A stretch of 64,000 nt of DNA from Eublepharis macularius (taxonomy: Eukaryota; Chordata; Lepidosauria; Squamata; Eublepharidae). The stretch is from positions 30,798,001 through 30,862,000 of the forward strand of contig NC_072806.1 in assembly GCF_028583425.1 (NCBI RefSeq), in the 5' to 3' direction. Under the pieces are notes generated by a model. That model searched no databases, had not been told where the DNA came from, and saw only the letters and a program-made list of their open reading frames with translations. Of the stretch, positions 1-12,410 are shown in pieces (position 1 is the stretch's first letter; each line of letters starts with the position of its first letter). Position numbers and translations under genes: made by a program.

Positions 1-59
1 TCTCCAGGTTTCATCCCCTAGATCTCCAGGAATTTCCCAACTTGGAGCTGTCAACCCTA
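1..59. mobile_element. hAT-like MITE family C, right end only
   Basis: The window opens inside this element. ATCTCCAGGAATTTCCCAAC and the CAACCCTA end match the 2846 copy. Confidence 0.8.
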
Positions 60-154
60 TGTCAGACCCACTCTGGTCAAGTAGATGAGACCTCCATCCC
101 CTGGAATATGAGAATATCAGAATTGCCTCACTGGATCAGAGCATTGGCCATCTA

Positions 155-335
155 ATTCTGTATCAGTGGTTAAGTGGTTTGGCTGCAAATCAGCACTCTG
201 TTGGTTCGAATCCCGCTACTGCCATGAGCTCAGTAGATGGGCCTTGAGAAGCCAGTCCTCTCAGCCCCAGCTTCCCAGCTGTACTGTGGAGATAATAAGA
301 GTGGTATATAAGTGCGGTTGTTGTTGTTATTTAGT
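155..335 (+). repeat. tRNA-derived SINE (AAGTGGTTTGGCTGC family)
   Basis: GTGGTTAAGTGGTTTGGCTG as box A and GGTTCGAATCCCGCTACTGC as box B, followed by TGAGCTCAGTAGATGGGCCT and a short GTT end. The other copy is at 60509. Confidence 0.8.
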
Positions 336-737
336 TTCTGTCAATTGCCAACCACATGTCCCCAAGAAGACCCAAAATGGGCACAGAGGTAAAAACCTCC
401 CCCTGTTGCTGTCCCAGCAACTGGCAACCTCTGAACATGGAGTTTCTAATTTAGACATTGTGGGTCTCCTAACACCCTGTCAAATCATCTAAGCTAGTGG
501 CCATCATCACACCCCACAGCAGTGAGTTCCATAAGTTAACAAGCTGGCCATGGAAGTCTTTCTGAGGGCGAAGGAGTGTCACACAGCTTTTTGTAGTTAG
601 GCTTACCATTTGCCTGCCTGTGGTGGGCAAATTCCCACTCTGGACTCCATCACTTGTGTTTGATCAACTGAACAACAGGAGAAAAAATGGGGAAGGGGGA
701 GAAACAACATTGCAGCTGCTATGATATCACCCAGAAG

Positions 738-1010
738 CAGGGCTCATTTCGAGGGGGAACACACAGGAACGCAGTTCCGGCAGTTCCCCAAAGAGGTCAC
801 ATGACAGGTGCCCCCGCTCACCTAACTCTCGGACATTTTGGGCCCGTTTTGGCCTAGATTGGGGCCTCTGATGGGTGGTGGACCACTCTCCCACTCATCA
901 GCAGCCTGATCCTGACCATTTTGGGCCCCTTTTCAGCCATTTTCAGCCCCTTTTTGCCATTTTGGGCCCAATTTCGGCACTGATAGGTGATGTCAGGGGG
1001 TGTGGCATAT
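738..1010. mobile_element. hAT-like MITE family B, partial
   Basis: It starts CAGGGCTCATTTCGAGGGGG and repeats the interior of the complete copy at 28839 in reverse, including TTTTGGGCCC blocks and GGTGATGTCAGGGGGTGTGG. The far end is missing. Confidence 0.8.
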
Positions 1011-2145
1011 GAGACCAGACCAGATTCTTTGTAGAAGACTCTGGTTTTTGGTGTTACCTATTTTGAGATATTTTACTGATTGATTTATTGTGTTCATATC
1101 CCTTGGAAGTTATTTATTTCTTTGACTGACATTGAGTAAATTGGTTGTAGTTGTTGAATGTAGTTTCATTGTTCTGTAATATCTTTGGGGGAATTCTTTG
1201 GTTCTGTACTGTTCCAGTTCCCCCTTAGTGCCTTTTGCCCCTGTGCTTAGCTAATCACATCTCGTCAGCTCCAGTGGCTACCTCACTAGACTTAACCCCA
1301 AAGCAACCTAAGCCCGTGGCCCTTTCTCATCCTGTATTCCATTATTTCATTTAATTGACAACGTCCAAGACAAAATTTTGAAGTTTTTTTTCTTTCTTTT
1401 TATTATTTGAGATTCTATTTATAAAGATTAAACAAATCTGACAAAAAAAGATACACATAATACTGGAATACAAAATTTTCTCTGTGGGGGATGCAGCTCA
1501 CAACAGTTTTCTGCAGCCGTCACATCGTAGCAAAACATCGGTATCAAACATTTAACAAGGTTTTTTTTGTTTTTTGCATGACAACCACCAACTTGCATGC
1601 AATCTCTTTATATATATTTATATATTATATAATATGTACATACAATTCAAGTAAAAAAAGGCTTTGATACAAAACGAAAGAATTACACACGGGGCATGTC
1701 TTACAGTAGTTGGAAAAACCAGCGGAACAGCAACATATGTGCTTTGACAGAGAGTAATGCTAACTTATCTTCAAGAACAAGGCATGGATCCTGGCCTTTC
1801 TATGGGTCCCTTCACATGTTATTCCCTACATGGGGACAATCCTTTGTGCAGGAATCATTGTGTATGCTGTTACTACTGCAGCAGGTTTGGTACAAGGGAT
1901 TTAATTTTGCCACAAGGGCACAGAGCAGGAAAGGGATATAGGCAGCCTGATGCAGCCCTAGGATCCTAGGGGCATTTTCACAGGCAAACTGTAAATCGCC
2001 TCCTGCCTCTTCAGAGTGAAAATACACATTACGAAGTGCAAGTTTTTATGTGTGGTCCTCAGTTCACATGCAGGCTGTCTCTTGCACAGCACACATGCCT
2101 GCTGCTTTCTCAGGAGCTCCCTTTGTGTCATTGCATCTGTGAGTG

Positions 2146-2326
2146 AGAGCCAAGCTACAAGTGACAAATGACACTTGCCTGGCAAGTGAACAGACTCACG
2201 CGTATTCCTCCCTGTTCACTTGCCATTCACTTGGAGCGCAAGCGAATGGCAAGTGAACAGGGAGGAATACACGTGAGTCTGTTCACTTGCCAGGCAAGTG
2301 TCATTCGTCACTTGTAGCCTGGCTCT
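2146..2326. mobile_element. Long hairpin foldback element
   Basis: Two arms of about 88 bp are near-perfect inverted copies around a centre near 2237 (CACTTGGAGCGCAAGCG). The outer ends are AGAGCCAAGCTACAAGTG and CACTTGTAGCCTGGCTCT. The family is unknown. It lies in the probable DOC2B 3' UTR. Confidence 0.85.
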
Positions 2327-2845
2327 GAGTACAAATGCCACCAGTGAGCCTGGAGGGCAGAGCACCAATTCAGCTCTGTTTTCACAGTGAGAACATTCAG
2401 AGATGGACACTGTAGAACAAGTACTGTGGGTTCCTCTGACTTGCCGGTTTGTGGAAGAAAGTGTCAAGATCTGCATTTCAATGAATGGATGTGGGTGGTG
2501 GGGAAAACTGGGCATTTGGCAGTTGTAAACAGGATTTCCTTGTCAAAGATTAACTACAAGGGTAGCAAAGAAAGACATCGCTAGAGTTATTTCTTTATAG
2601 AAATGTAATGCAACAGTTTGCATCAATTTCAAACCACATTGTTATCGGAAGAGAAGAGAAAAATGGAAAAAACAGGCACCTCGCAATGAATTAAAAAAAT
2701 AAACAGCAAGGGAGCCTGAGATACATTTAGCAGTTGAGGAGGAACATCTATTAAACATGTGAATGTGCTCACATAGAGAAAATTGGACTGTGTGAGTGAA
2801 TGCATGGGAAGTTGGAGGGGAGACGCGTGAAATGAGGTGCACTTG

Positions 2846-3060
2846 TAGGGTTGCCAGCCTCCAGGTGGTAGCTGGAGATCTCCCGGAATGACAACTAATC
2901 TCCAGGCCATAGACATCAGTTCCCCTGGATAAAATGGCTTTGGAGGGGATCTCTATGGCATTATACCCTAATAAGGTCCCTCCCCTACCCAAATTTTGCC
3001 CTTTCCAGGCTCCATCCCCCAAATCTCCAGGAATTTCCCAACCTGAAGTTGGCAACCCTA
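2846..3060. mobile_element. hAT-like MITE family C
   Basis: Ends TAGGGTTGCCAGCCTCCAGG and AGTTGGCAACCCTA, 215 bp, flanked by perfect 8-bp TGCACTTG repeats (2838-2845 and 3061-3068). It lies in the probable DOC2B 3' UTR. Confidence 0.92.
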
Positions 3061-4275
3061 TGCACTTGAGTGTCCCTAGTTAATTCATAACATGCATTTC
3101 CACCCTCAGTTAGGTATCTAATAAGAACAGAAATCTACAATGGCCAAAGTACTAGTTGGAGTAACAATTGCCTCTCCTATTTTGCATTAACAACAGCCAG
3201 AAAGGCGCAATGGCAATTTGTCCTCAAATATAAAAATTTGAACCCTGCTCCAAATACTTTGCCACTTAAAAGTACTAGAACGGTAATGCAGTAATGCAAC
3301 AGAAAAGAAACACAGCATGACCATCCAAAGAAAACTGATCCACATAACGGAGCTCTAAAAAGGGGGCTGCTGAAAATACTCCATGATTTTCTTGGAAGTA
3401 ACAATCTTATAATATTGAGAAGAAAATAAAAGCAGATTTTAAGGACGGAGATCTGGCAGACTGCAGAAAACATCTTCCCCACTGCAGAGAATATATGCAC
3501 AGGGCATAAACAATGAACATGTTAACCAGACAGATTTCCCTTGTAACACAAAATGTTGCAGAGTTACTGGGAGGACTGGAGCTCATGCAGCATTTTGCAG
3601 GTCTTTTTTTCCATGGGAGCTGCAAGCAATAATGTCTCTGAGCTCCCACAACAGGAAGTGTGTCTTGCACTTCCTGTTTCTTTAGGGCAAGATGTGAAAA
3701 AATGCCTTTGTTTGTGGATAGCTATTGAAATAGCGGCTTGTATTCGCCAGGAAATGGGTATATAACCAGTACTAGCATCATGTGAAATCGATAAAAGAAA
3801 GGCCAGAAAACAAAGTCCAGATGAATATACTGGTTTTTGAACAAAAGAATAACTGGACAAGGAACAATGATGTCTACTGCCCCTGTATCTAGAGAGTCTG
3901 AATTGTGCTATCAGCAGAACCGTTGTTGTTTTTTTTTAACCAAGTAATTTTGTTTTTAACATACTGTGCGTTGGCCATGGAAGTCAAAATTCGCCTTTGA
4001 ATGTCACTGACGGATGACTTTTCTGATGACTGCTTGGGCTTGGATGTCAGCCCGTCTCTGATTCTGAGTTTCAGAAATATCAGCACTTAATAAAAAATGA
4101 CGGATAGATGCCAGCAGAGAAAGAGAGAAGAAAAAAGTCATCGTGTTTGAAAAACACAGAAAAAGGAAGGCTCGTAGTTTCTTAAAAAATGTTAGCTGCA
4201 CAAAGAAGGGAAGTGGGGTGTCCCTTGGCTGTGAAAGAACAACTGGAGGTTCCAGAGAGGAGGGTGGACTTCTGA

Positions 4276-4385
4276 GGGTCTCACCACACAAGACAAAATA
4301 CACTCAAATTACACGGGTAATTCGAGTATATTTGAGTGTAATTCGAGGGTAATTCAAGTGTATTTTGTCTCGTGTAGTTTGACCC
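4276..4385. repeat. Short inverted repeat element
   Basis: From GGGTCTCACCACACAAGAC to CTCGTGTAGTTTGACCC, with inverted ACAAAATACACT arms and several internal GTAATTCGAG-like repeats in both directions. Probably a small MITE. Confidence 0.65.
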
Positions 4386-5172
4386 TGACCTCCAAGCACA
4401 CGTGCTACTCTAAAACCTCTAGGAAGCCAAAGCATAATTTTTGAAGGCCTGTTAACATTTCTCCTGGAGGGAAGGAGGTGGAAGAGGGGACAAGGAAGAA
4501 AGCAACTGCCTTGGTCAGCTGCACAGCCCTTAACATTTATGTTTTGCACAGATTATCAGATCGATTGAAGGAAATGCTTTGGGGGAGGGAGGTCAAACAA
4601 AACACAAACTCGGCCTCTTCCTCACACCGGAAACATTATTCAATGCACCAGAAGACTTTTGGATCTCTGCCCTATCCCCCAAATCAAGAAACAACCCCGA
4701 AAGGTGACATCTTTTTTAGTGCCGAGATGCAATAAATGCTTTGTTGTAAATAGCCACAAAAAACAAACAAACAAAAAAGTCAGCATATTCTGCGTTTATG
4801 TTGCCAGTGAAGCTGCAAGGCAGCAAGAACAGGATTCGGGATATCGAATAAGTTACGATTTTAATGCATGCAGGTCTTTGGGCTCCCCCACCCCACCCCG
4901 AAACTGACTTGCTGCAATTTCAAGGCATCCTGGAGAGATCTCTAGGACTGAAGTTTGCCAAACAACTGAAAATACGGTGTTGCTTGGGGCCAAAGCATTC
5001 CCTGCAAAAGGACCGTAGCCCAGTCCTTGTTACACCAAAGCCCCTTGCCTCATTCTTGCTGACTTGGGGCCTAACCCTTCCAATAAAGTAAACAATATGT
5101 CCGAAGGCAAGAGTCGTTCCTTTGTCAGGTGGTGTGCTATAGTTGACCAGGTCCCCGGATCTGCCCGTATGG

Positions 5173-5523
<351 letters not shown>

Positions 5524-5547
5524 CTAGCAAGCTAGGTGGGTATAATT

Positions 5548-5931
5548 TAGAGTTGCCAGGTCCCCTGACTCCCCCAGCGGGAGATTGGGAGCATGGCACC
5601 TACCTTACCATGCTCTACGTCCTTGTTTTGCACATGTGCGCACTCCCAGCTTGTGTGATGATGTCACTTCCGGGAAGTGATGTCATCATGCGGGGTTAAA
5701 AGGCGGCGGGGAACGCTCCTCTGAGCTGGATTGGCCCACTGTAGGACACGATTCAGCACGTTTTGGCCTGAATCAGGCCGCTGTGGGCGTGGGAGCGTGC
5801 CACCCAAGGATGTGCTGCGCTGCCTGGGGGGGGGCGCCCCAGGGAGCGCACTCTCTACTGGCAAAGTAGGTGGGCGGGGGGGAATGGGGGAGCAGGGGAT
5901 TCCCTGTCTGGGCGGGGGAATAGCACCCTTA
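5548..5931. mobile_element. hAT-like MITE family E
   Basis: 384 bp, starting TAGAGTTGCCAGGTCCCC and ending GGGGGAATAGCACCCTTA, with near-perfect 8-bp repeats GTATAATT and GTATGATT. The inside is GC-rich with the palindrome GATGTCACTTCCGGGAAGTG. It lies just upstream of the last DOC2B exon. Confidence 0.8.
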
Positions 5932-5941
5932 GTATGATTCC

Positions 5942-6520
5942 TCTTGTTTTAGGTCTTTCTCTTTTCCTACTGCCTTCAACTTTTCCTGGCTTTATTGACT
6001 TTTCCAGAGAGTCTTGTCTTCTCAAGATTAGAGGACATGGTTTCTTTTAATGAGTCAAGCCATCTTGTTTTAGGTCGTTCTCTTTTCCTACTGCCTTCAA
6101 CTTTTCCTGGCTTTATTGACTTTTCCAGAGAGTCTTGTTTTCTCATGATACGATAGCCTCAGTTTTGTTATTTTTAGCTTCTAGGGAGAATTCAGGCTTG
6201 ATTTGATCTAGTACCCACTTATTTGTCTTCTTGGCCATCCATGGTATCCACAAAACTCTCCTCCAGCACCACATTTCAAATGAATCAATTTTTGTCCTGT
6301 CAGCTTTCTTCACTGTCCAACGTTCACATCCATACATAGTAATGGGGAATACCATAGTCTGAATTATCTTGATCTTGGTCCCCAGAAAGACATCCTTATC
6401 TTTAAGGATCTTTAACCTTCATCAGTAGTCATTTCAGGTCTTCACTATTTTCTGCTAACATGGTGTCATTAATGTTCCTTCCACCTACCCTACATAGCAA
6501 GCCAGAATTCTTTCTCTGCC
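5942..6520 (-). mobile_element. BovB/RTE LINE 3' fragment
   Basis: The minus strand encodes the end of an RTE-type reverse transcriptase: MYGCERWTVKKADRTKIDSF, then MWCWRRVLWIPWM, the usual BovB C-terminal signature. Further on it reads RERPKTRWLDSLKE. That last part is tandemly duplicated with a 121-bp period (5942 and 6063), which shifts the frame. The fragment is a dead 5'-truncated copy. Confidence 0.85.
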
Positions 6521-6904
6521 TCTCCTATCTCAGTACGTACTTCCTTGACAATAAAGGACTCCTATTTTTTTCCTAAACTAACACACCTCATTTGGCCTTT
6601 ACTACTAAAGCAGCATCCCCCTCCCACAGTGCAAACTGACACTAAGCTGAGGTCCATGGACTGGTGGAAGACTCATCCTCGATTGCTAATCCGTTTCCCA
6701 GTTGGGGTAAATAGCCCGGAGTCAAATGAGGAATCAACACACAGAAGGATCGCTCTCTTCTGCCCCCTCCAGGCACCCTCGCCATCTTCCTGGAGGTCTC
6801 TGCAACATGGCAGTAACTCTTTCTCCCATCAGTGAAGTTCATAGCTGTGCAAGGAAACTTCATTCTGCTGCCTCCTGCATAGCTGCCACTGGGGAAAGGA
6901 GAAA

Positions 6905-7107
6905 TAAGGTTGCCATCTCCTGGCTGGAAACTTCCTGGAAATTTGGGGTTGGAACCTGGAGAGGGCAGGGTTTGGAGAAGGGAATTACCTCATCAGGGTT
7001 AAATACCACAGAGGCCTTTCCCCAAAGTGGCTGTTTTGTGCCTACGTAGCCTGGAGACCAGTTGTAAATCCAGGAGATCTTCAGGGCCTGCCTGGGGGTT
7101 GGCAAAC
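6905..7107. mobile_element. hAT-like MITE family C, diverged
   Basis: Reverse orientation to the 2846 copy, with TAAGGTTGCCATCTCCTGG at one end and GGGGGTTGGCAAACTA at the other. No clear target duplication. It lies in the last DOC2B intron. Confidence 0.75.
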
Positions 7108-7469
7108 TAGGCAATGCAAATGGAGGAAAGTGATCCTGATTGGGAGCTACAGATAGGGGAGTGGATGGAGAGCGTTAGTGGGGTGGGGAGAAAGGGGCTG
7201 CAATGATCCCCTCATGCCCATAAAAACCTGCCTGAAACAGCTGCAAAGACTATAAAGGGTAGGGGGGACTACAGCTATGTAGCAAAAGGCAACATGTTTT
7301 AATTGGAGAAGACAGCTGGATTTGCTCACCCTCTAGAAAACTTACTGAGAGGGATTTTTTAAAAAAAGCTAAGTCAAGTTGTGAACCCGCTCCCAAATGG
7401 CGATGGCCTCAAACTGTCCAGCTGCTGAAAACAGTCATGGGCAGGGATACAGAAGCAATCTGTGATTCA

Positions 7470-8046
<577 letters not shown>

Positions 8047-8422
8047 TCAGGAGAAAGATTTCACTCCATCATCGAATACCCTTTTTCCAAACCCCAGGCT
8101 GCAATAGGAAGTCCCTGGATTGGTCAGTCTTGTGGTAACCGAAGGAACTCAGTCTTTCACCTTTATGCAGAACCCAGAGCAGTTCCTCTAGTGTGATTCA
8201 CTCTCAGCTTTTGCCCTCAGGAAAACTATACAAGCTATCTCTGGATTTGGGCATGGCCTGATATTTTCTCGACAGAGGGATAAAAACAATCTCAGGTTAC
8301 TCAAGCTTATGATTTTGTACTCAACTTGCGTATTTTTGTGATAGAGGCCAAGCTGATTCCACATTCAAAAACTCCAAGTTCTTGAGAGGCAGAATTGGTA
8401 TAGGAACAGGATGGGTCAGGAT

Positions 8423-8798
8423 TAGAGATGGGCACGAACCGGGAAAACGGCGGTTTGTTGTGGTACGTGGTTCGTCACGTTTCATGAACCACGAACTGGC
8501 ATGAAATTGCTTGGTTCACAAACCGGTTCGTTTGGTTTGTGAATGCGTCACTTCTGGGGCAGCAGAAGGTCTGCAAAAAGCCCATCCTTCCCCCCATTGC
8601 CTAGGAAACTGATTGGTCGGTGCCAGGCTGTCTGCAATGATGAACCAAATAACAAACCAAACAAACTGGCCTAAAAATCATCGCGGTTCGTCGCAGTTCA
8701 TCAGAAATGCCCTCCAACGAACTGCCGGTTCGCGAACCAAAAAAAAGGCCTAGTTTGTGATAAATTTTGGGTTGTATTTTGGTTCGTACCCACTTCTA
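8423..8798. mobile_element. hAT-like MITE family D, short form
   Basis: 376 bp with ends TAGAGATGGGCACGAACC and GGTTCGTACCCACTTCTA, flanked by perfect 8-bp GTCAGGAT repeats (8415-8422 and 8799-8806). The interior is full of GGTTCG and CGAACC words. It lies in the 1.3-kb DOC2B intron. Confidence 0.92.
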
Positions 8799-9307
8799 GT
8801 CAGGATGAAGCCAAAGTAGGACCTGGTGGACCAGACGGCAGAGCCGAGAAGGAATTTATCTTCTTAGGTATATATTGAAGAATTTTCTGGTGATTGTTTT
8901 CCTGATTTTACTGTGTTTGTACGGTGTGAGAAGCCTTGAAAAGGTCTCTATAGAGACAGCATATATGGTTACTAATAAAGAAATGGGAGGAGTTTGACAG
9001 GCCCTAGAATATAATGGCTTTTTGGAATCACAATACCGAAAACTGCACACATTTTATGAGGAAAATGTTGTGGAAAGTCTTTCCTTGAGGCAGTAGAACA
9101 TGGTGGGAAAATAAGGAAACAGGTTTGATTTTCACAAGGAGAAAACTAAATAGAAACAAGCATCTCAAGTTCAAAATTGCAGGGACGAGAAAATCAAAGT
9201 CATCCTGAGGCAGGGACAGTTTCACAGGTTGGACCAATAAAAGACCAGATCCAAACTCTGCTCTCCTGACACATATATACAAGATTTGAAAAGCAGAGCA
9301 CAAATAC

Positions 9308-9389
9308 CTCGTTGAATTCAGGGTTGAGTGTTTTCTTTTTGACAGCTGTCTTGTGCTTGGATTTCTTGTCCTCATCTGGTTTCAAGTAC
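9308..9389 (-). CDS. DOC2B: DOC2B exon: C2B polybasic strand
   Basis: The 82-bp exon completes a split threonine codon and then encodes 27 residues, YLKPDEDKKSKHKTAVKKK followed by TLNPEFNE. The KKSKHKTAVKKK run is the polybasic strand of C2B, which in this family binds PI(4,5)P2 and SNARE complexes. NPEFNE is a C2-domain hallmark. The acceptor is tttgcag and the donor GTATTT. The exon ends on a codon boundary and joins EFCYEI of the next exon. Confidence 0.92.
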
Positions 9390-9815
9390 CTGCAAAGATA
9401 CTACCCATCAACATGGATTGTTTTAGCCTTAAACCATGTCAGAGGTGAAGAAATGTGACACCTCTGGATGCACAAAATGGACTAGATGTTTAATTCTGAC
9501 TCTAGCATACCAACAATGACAAGCAGTTTACTGCCATAGGAATGGCAGCAACAGGTAATGTGCTGGCTGAGATGGGGCAGTTGTTACGGCAAACAGGGGC
9601 ACTTTGGGGGCAACTGATTGGCCAGTAAGGGATGCCACGTAAAAACAGGAAGTCTTTTAGAAATAACAGGAAGTTATTTCTAATGAGCATGTACAAAGAA
9701 CAGAACAGGTATTTAAATTGCTGCTTGCTGATAAATCGCACAACTGCAACAAAGAGGTCATAACGGTAATCCATGATTTGTTGTTCGGTGAACAAAGCCT
9801 GGAAACAGTCCTTGG

Positions 9816-10030
9816 GAAGGCTGTCAACTCTGGGTCGGGAAATTCCTGAATATTTGGAACTAAAGCCTGGGGAAGGCATGGTTTGTGGAGGGGAAGGGCG
9901 TCAATGGGGTACAATGCCATAGAGTCCACCCTCCAAAGCAGCCATTTTCTCCAAGGGATCATCTTTTTAGTGAGGAGACAAGTTGTACTTCTGGGAAATC
10001 TTTAGGCCCCACCTGGAGGTTGGCAACCTG
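9816..10030. mobile_element. hAT-like MITE family C
   Basis: 215 bp, reverse orientation, with perfect 8-bp target repeats GTCCTTGG at 9808-9815 and 10031-10038 although the ends have diverged. Confidence 0.85.
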
Positions 10031-10896
10031 AGTCCTTGGGATTGCATGTTTCCCCTAAGACTTGTGCATTCATGACATGCTACAGCTAGCTGTCAGTGCC
10101 ACCAACACACAAATTTCCTACAAACAAAGACTAAAACAAATGCCGAGAAGAGCTCAAACTACAGGTCGTATTTATATTGGGACAAGGCCTGTATTTCAAA
10201 AGATTACCTTCTCTAAACTCTCTCAAATTGCTTGCAGTTCTGCTATGATCATTTCCTGGCATATGTCCCCACCCTTCGGACATATTTTAAACAAGAGCAA
10301 AAGCCAAAAGGAAAGCAAAATTAGCTCCATTCACTCAAGTCCCATTGCTGAGATGCAAAGGGCTCTTTAACTCCTTCCTACCCGGTGCAAAGAGCAGCAG
10401 AGGCTCTGGCAGAAATCTCTCCTCCTGTGGCGCAAATGCTTAAAGCAAGACACAGGCAAATAGGAATGTGTAGCTGAGGCACAGATGTAACAGAAAGTCT
10501 GTCATGGCTCAGATGGTTAGGGAGAGAAAAGGGGTAAAGAGCCCTTTGTCCACCTGGCTGCAGAGTTTAAGCCTGGCAGCTTATTAGAAGGGGGGAATTA
10601 TTTCCCCGGAGCCACTGCTACACACAGCCAGGGGACTACAACAGAACAAGGGCTGGGGAGAGGACTTGATTCATCATTGCCCTTCCAGAGCCACTATCAG
10701 CCATCACCATCAAGGGTTTTGACAACTGGAAACCACTGATGCCATTTCCCCAGAGCAGTGGTGTTGGTGGAAGGGATACTGGACAAGTGCAGAAAGGACA
10801 CTGAAGACCCTCTATTTATTTAGTCATATTTAAAACATTTATATGCCACCTTTCTACCCAAACAGGGTCCCCAAAGTGATGAACATCAGGCATTAG

Positions 10897-11092
10897 CAAA
10901 AAGTCCAGAAGCACCTTTAAGACTAACCAACTTTATTGTAGCATAAACTTTAGAGAGCCACAGCTCTCTTCGTCAGATACGTTGTGGTTTTAGAAAGCTT
11001 ATGCTACAATAAAGTTGGTTAGTCTTAAAGGTGCTACTGGACTTTTTGCTATTTTGCTACTACAGACTAACACAGCTAACTCCTCCGGATCT
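10897..11092. mobile_element. Inverted pair of retroelement ends in a 12-bp target duplication
   Basis: A 196-bp insertion flanked by perfect 12-bp ATCAGGCATTAG repeats (10885-10896 and 11093-11104). Its two arms, of about 55 bp, are inverted copies of one end sequence (GGTTAGTCTTAAAGGTGCTA) with two mismatches by eye. The right arm continues with CTACAGACTAACACAGCTAA. That tail is common in reptiles and I associate it with Penelope-like elements, which often insert as inverted partial copies. The family name is tentative. Confidence 0.75.
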
Positions 11093-11127
11093 ATCAGGCA
11101 TTAGAACATCTAAAACATTAAAACAAT

Positions 11128-11390
11128 GGTATTTTAATTTTATATATGGAAACAGCGGCACGGCTGTTATATGCTCAAAAATGGAAGTACAAGGAGCTAC
11201 CTTCGGCGGAAGATTGGACTGGAAAGATGATGGACTTAGCTGAGATGGCCAAACTTACAGCATTAATTAGAGAGAAAACACTCTCTATATTCATGGCAAA
11301 TGAGAAACCCCTTTATGGACTATCTGCGAGAGACGAAGAAAAATGAATGAATGATTTGGGAGGTTGATTTTTAAAGATAAGGTTCTGAGA
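11128..11390 (+). mobile_element. L1 LINE ORF2 C-terminal fragment
   Basis: It encodes AARLLYAQKWKYKELPSAED and EMAKLTALIREKTLSIFMAN, the conserved end of reptile L1 ORF2. A SINE is inserted right after it. Confidence 0.8.
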
Positions 11391-11394
11391 TAAT

Positions 11395-11643
11395 AACAAC
11401 AATATTCGATTTATATACCACCCTTCGGAACAACGTAACAACCACTCAGAGCAGTTTACAAAGTATGTCATTATTATCCCCACAACAATAATCACCCTGT
11501 GAGGTGGGAGGGGCTGAGAGAGCTCCAGAGAACTGTGACTAGCCCAAGGTCACCCAGATGGCTTCAAGCGGAGGAGTGGGGAATCAAACCCGGCTCTCCA
11601 GATTAGAGTCCTGTGCCCTTAATCACTATACCAGACTAGCTCT
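11395..11643 (-). repeat. tRNA-derived SINE (CGATTTATATACC tail)
   Basis: Read on the minus strand, it has box A-like TATAGTGATTAAGGGC and box B-like GGGTTTGATTCCCC. The body is TGACCTTGGGCTAGTCACAG, and the tail GTATATAAATCGAATATTGT. Confidence 0.85.
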
Positions 11644-12390
11644 CAAGATATCAAGAAGATGAGACACAGAAAAGATATTGGAAATGCTTCAAAGAGTTCC
11701 ACCATCATCCGAGCAAGACGGTCTTCCTAGTACCTAATTTTATTATCATAAGCCGCTTTGAGAACCAGCAGCGTACAAATCCTGTAAACAGGCCAATAAA
11801 TAAATGTGCAAGCAAGCAAATGTGATGCACCTTACGGAGGGCTGTCTGAACTCAAGGGCTGTGCTAGGGGACCGGATGAGAAGCCCCCAGGGGATCAGAT
11901 TGAATCATGGGCCACTAGTGACCCTTAAATAGTGACTTTTTATAACAACAACAAATAGAATAATGATGATTGATAATCTGCTGTAATTTTTAACAATCTC
12001 CCCATATCTGCCCCTCCAACCGCCTAATGGGAGGGCAAACACTATGCCAGAGTCTCTCTTCGGTTGCAAATTGGAGGAATTAGGTTACTTTGGAAAACAA
12101 GCAGATGGCGCCGACAGGCACTTATCAAGGCAAAGATGAGGGAAGGGGGTACGCATAAAGCTTTTCCAGCCATGAAACCTAATTATACGCAAGAAGCAGG
12201 AAAGGCCCTGCATATAGAAGTGTTGGCTTGCCTGCTGTGTGCAGATTCAGAACAGACCTCAGGGCTGGAGAACTTAAAGGAAAAGATGACTGACGTGTGT
12301 GGGGCTGCTGGGAAAGCGGATGAAGAGATATGCAGGTTTAAGGGTCCAGCAGTCTGGGAAGGCCCATGTGAAGTGTCTTGCTCATCACGA

Positions 12391-12410
12391 TGTGTGTGTG
12401 TGTGTGTGAG
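12391..12410. repeat. GT microsatellite; 12000-13400 otherwise unassigned
   Basis: A run of GT dinucleotides near 12391-12410. The surrounding 12000-13400, inside the largest DOC2B intron, shows no recognisable gene or repeat. Confidence 0.7.

Larger units (their letters stand above)
1399..5172 (-). other. DOC2B: Probable DOC2B 3' UTR with poly(A) signal at 1399-1404
   Basis: No other gene is seen between the DOC2B stop and the left edge. An AATAAA on the minus strand lies at 1399-1404, in an A/T-rich stretch with other non-repetitive AT-rich sequence around 1410-1700, which looks like a vertebrate 3' UTR end. If this is the cleavage region, the UTR is about 3.8 kb. It contains three repeat insertions (2146-2326, 2846-3060, 4276-4385). 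The rest (1500-2140, 2330-2840, 3070-4270, 4390-5170) shows nothing recognisable. The UTR end is inferred only. Confidence 0.4.
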
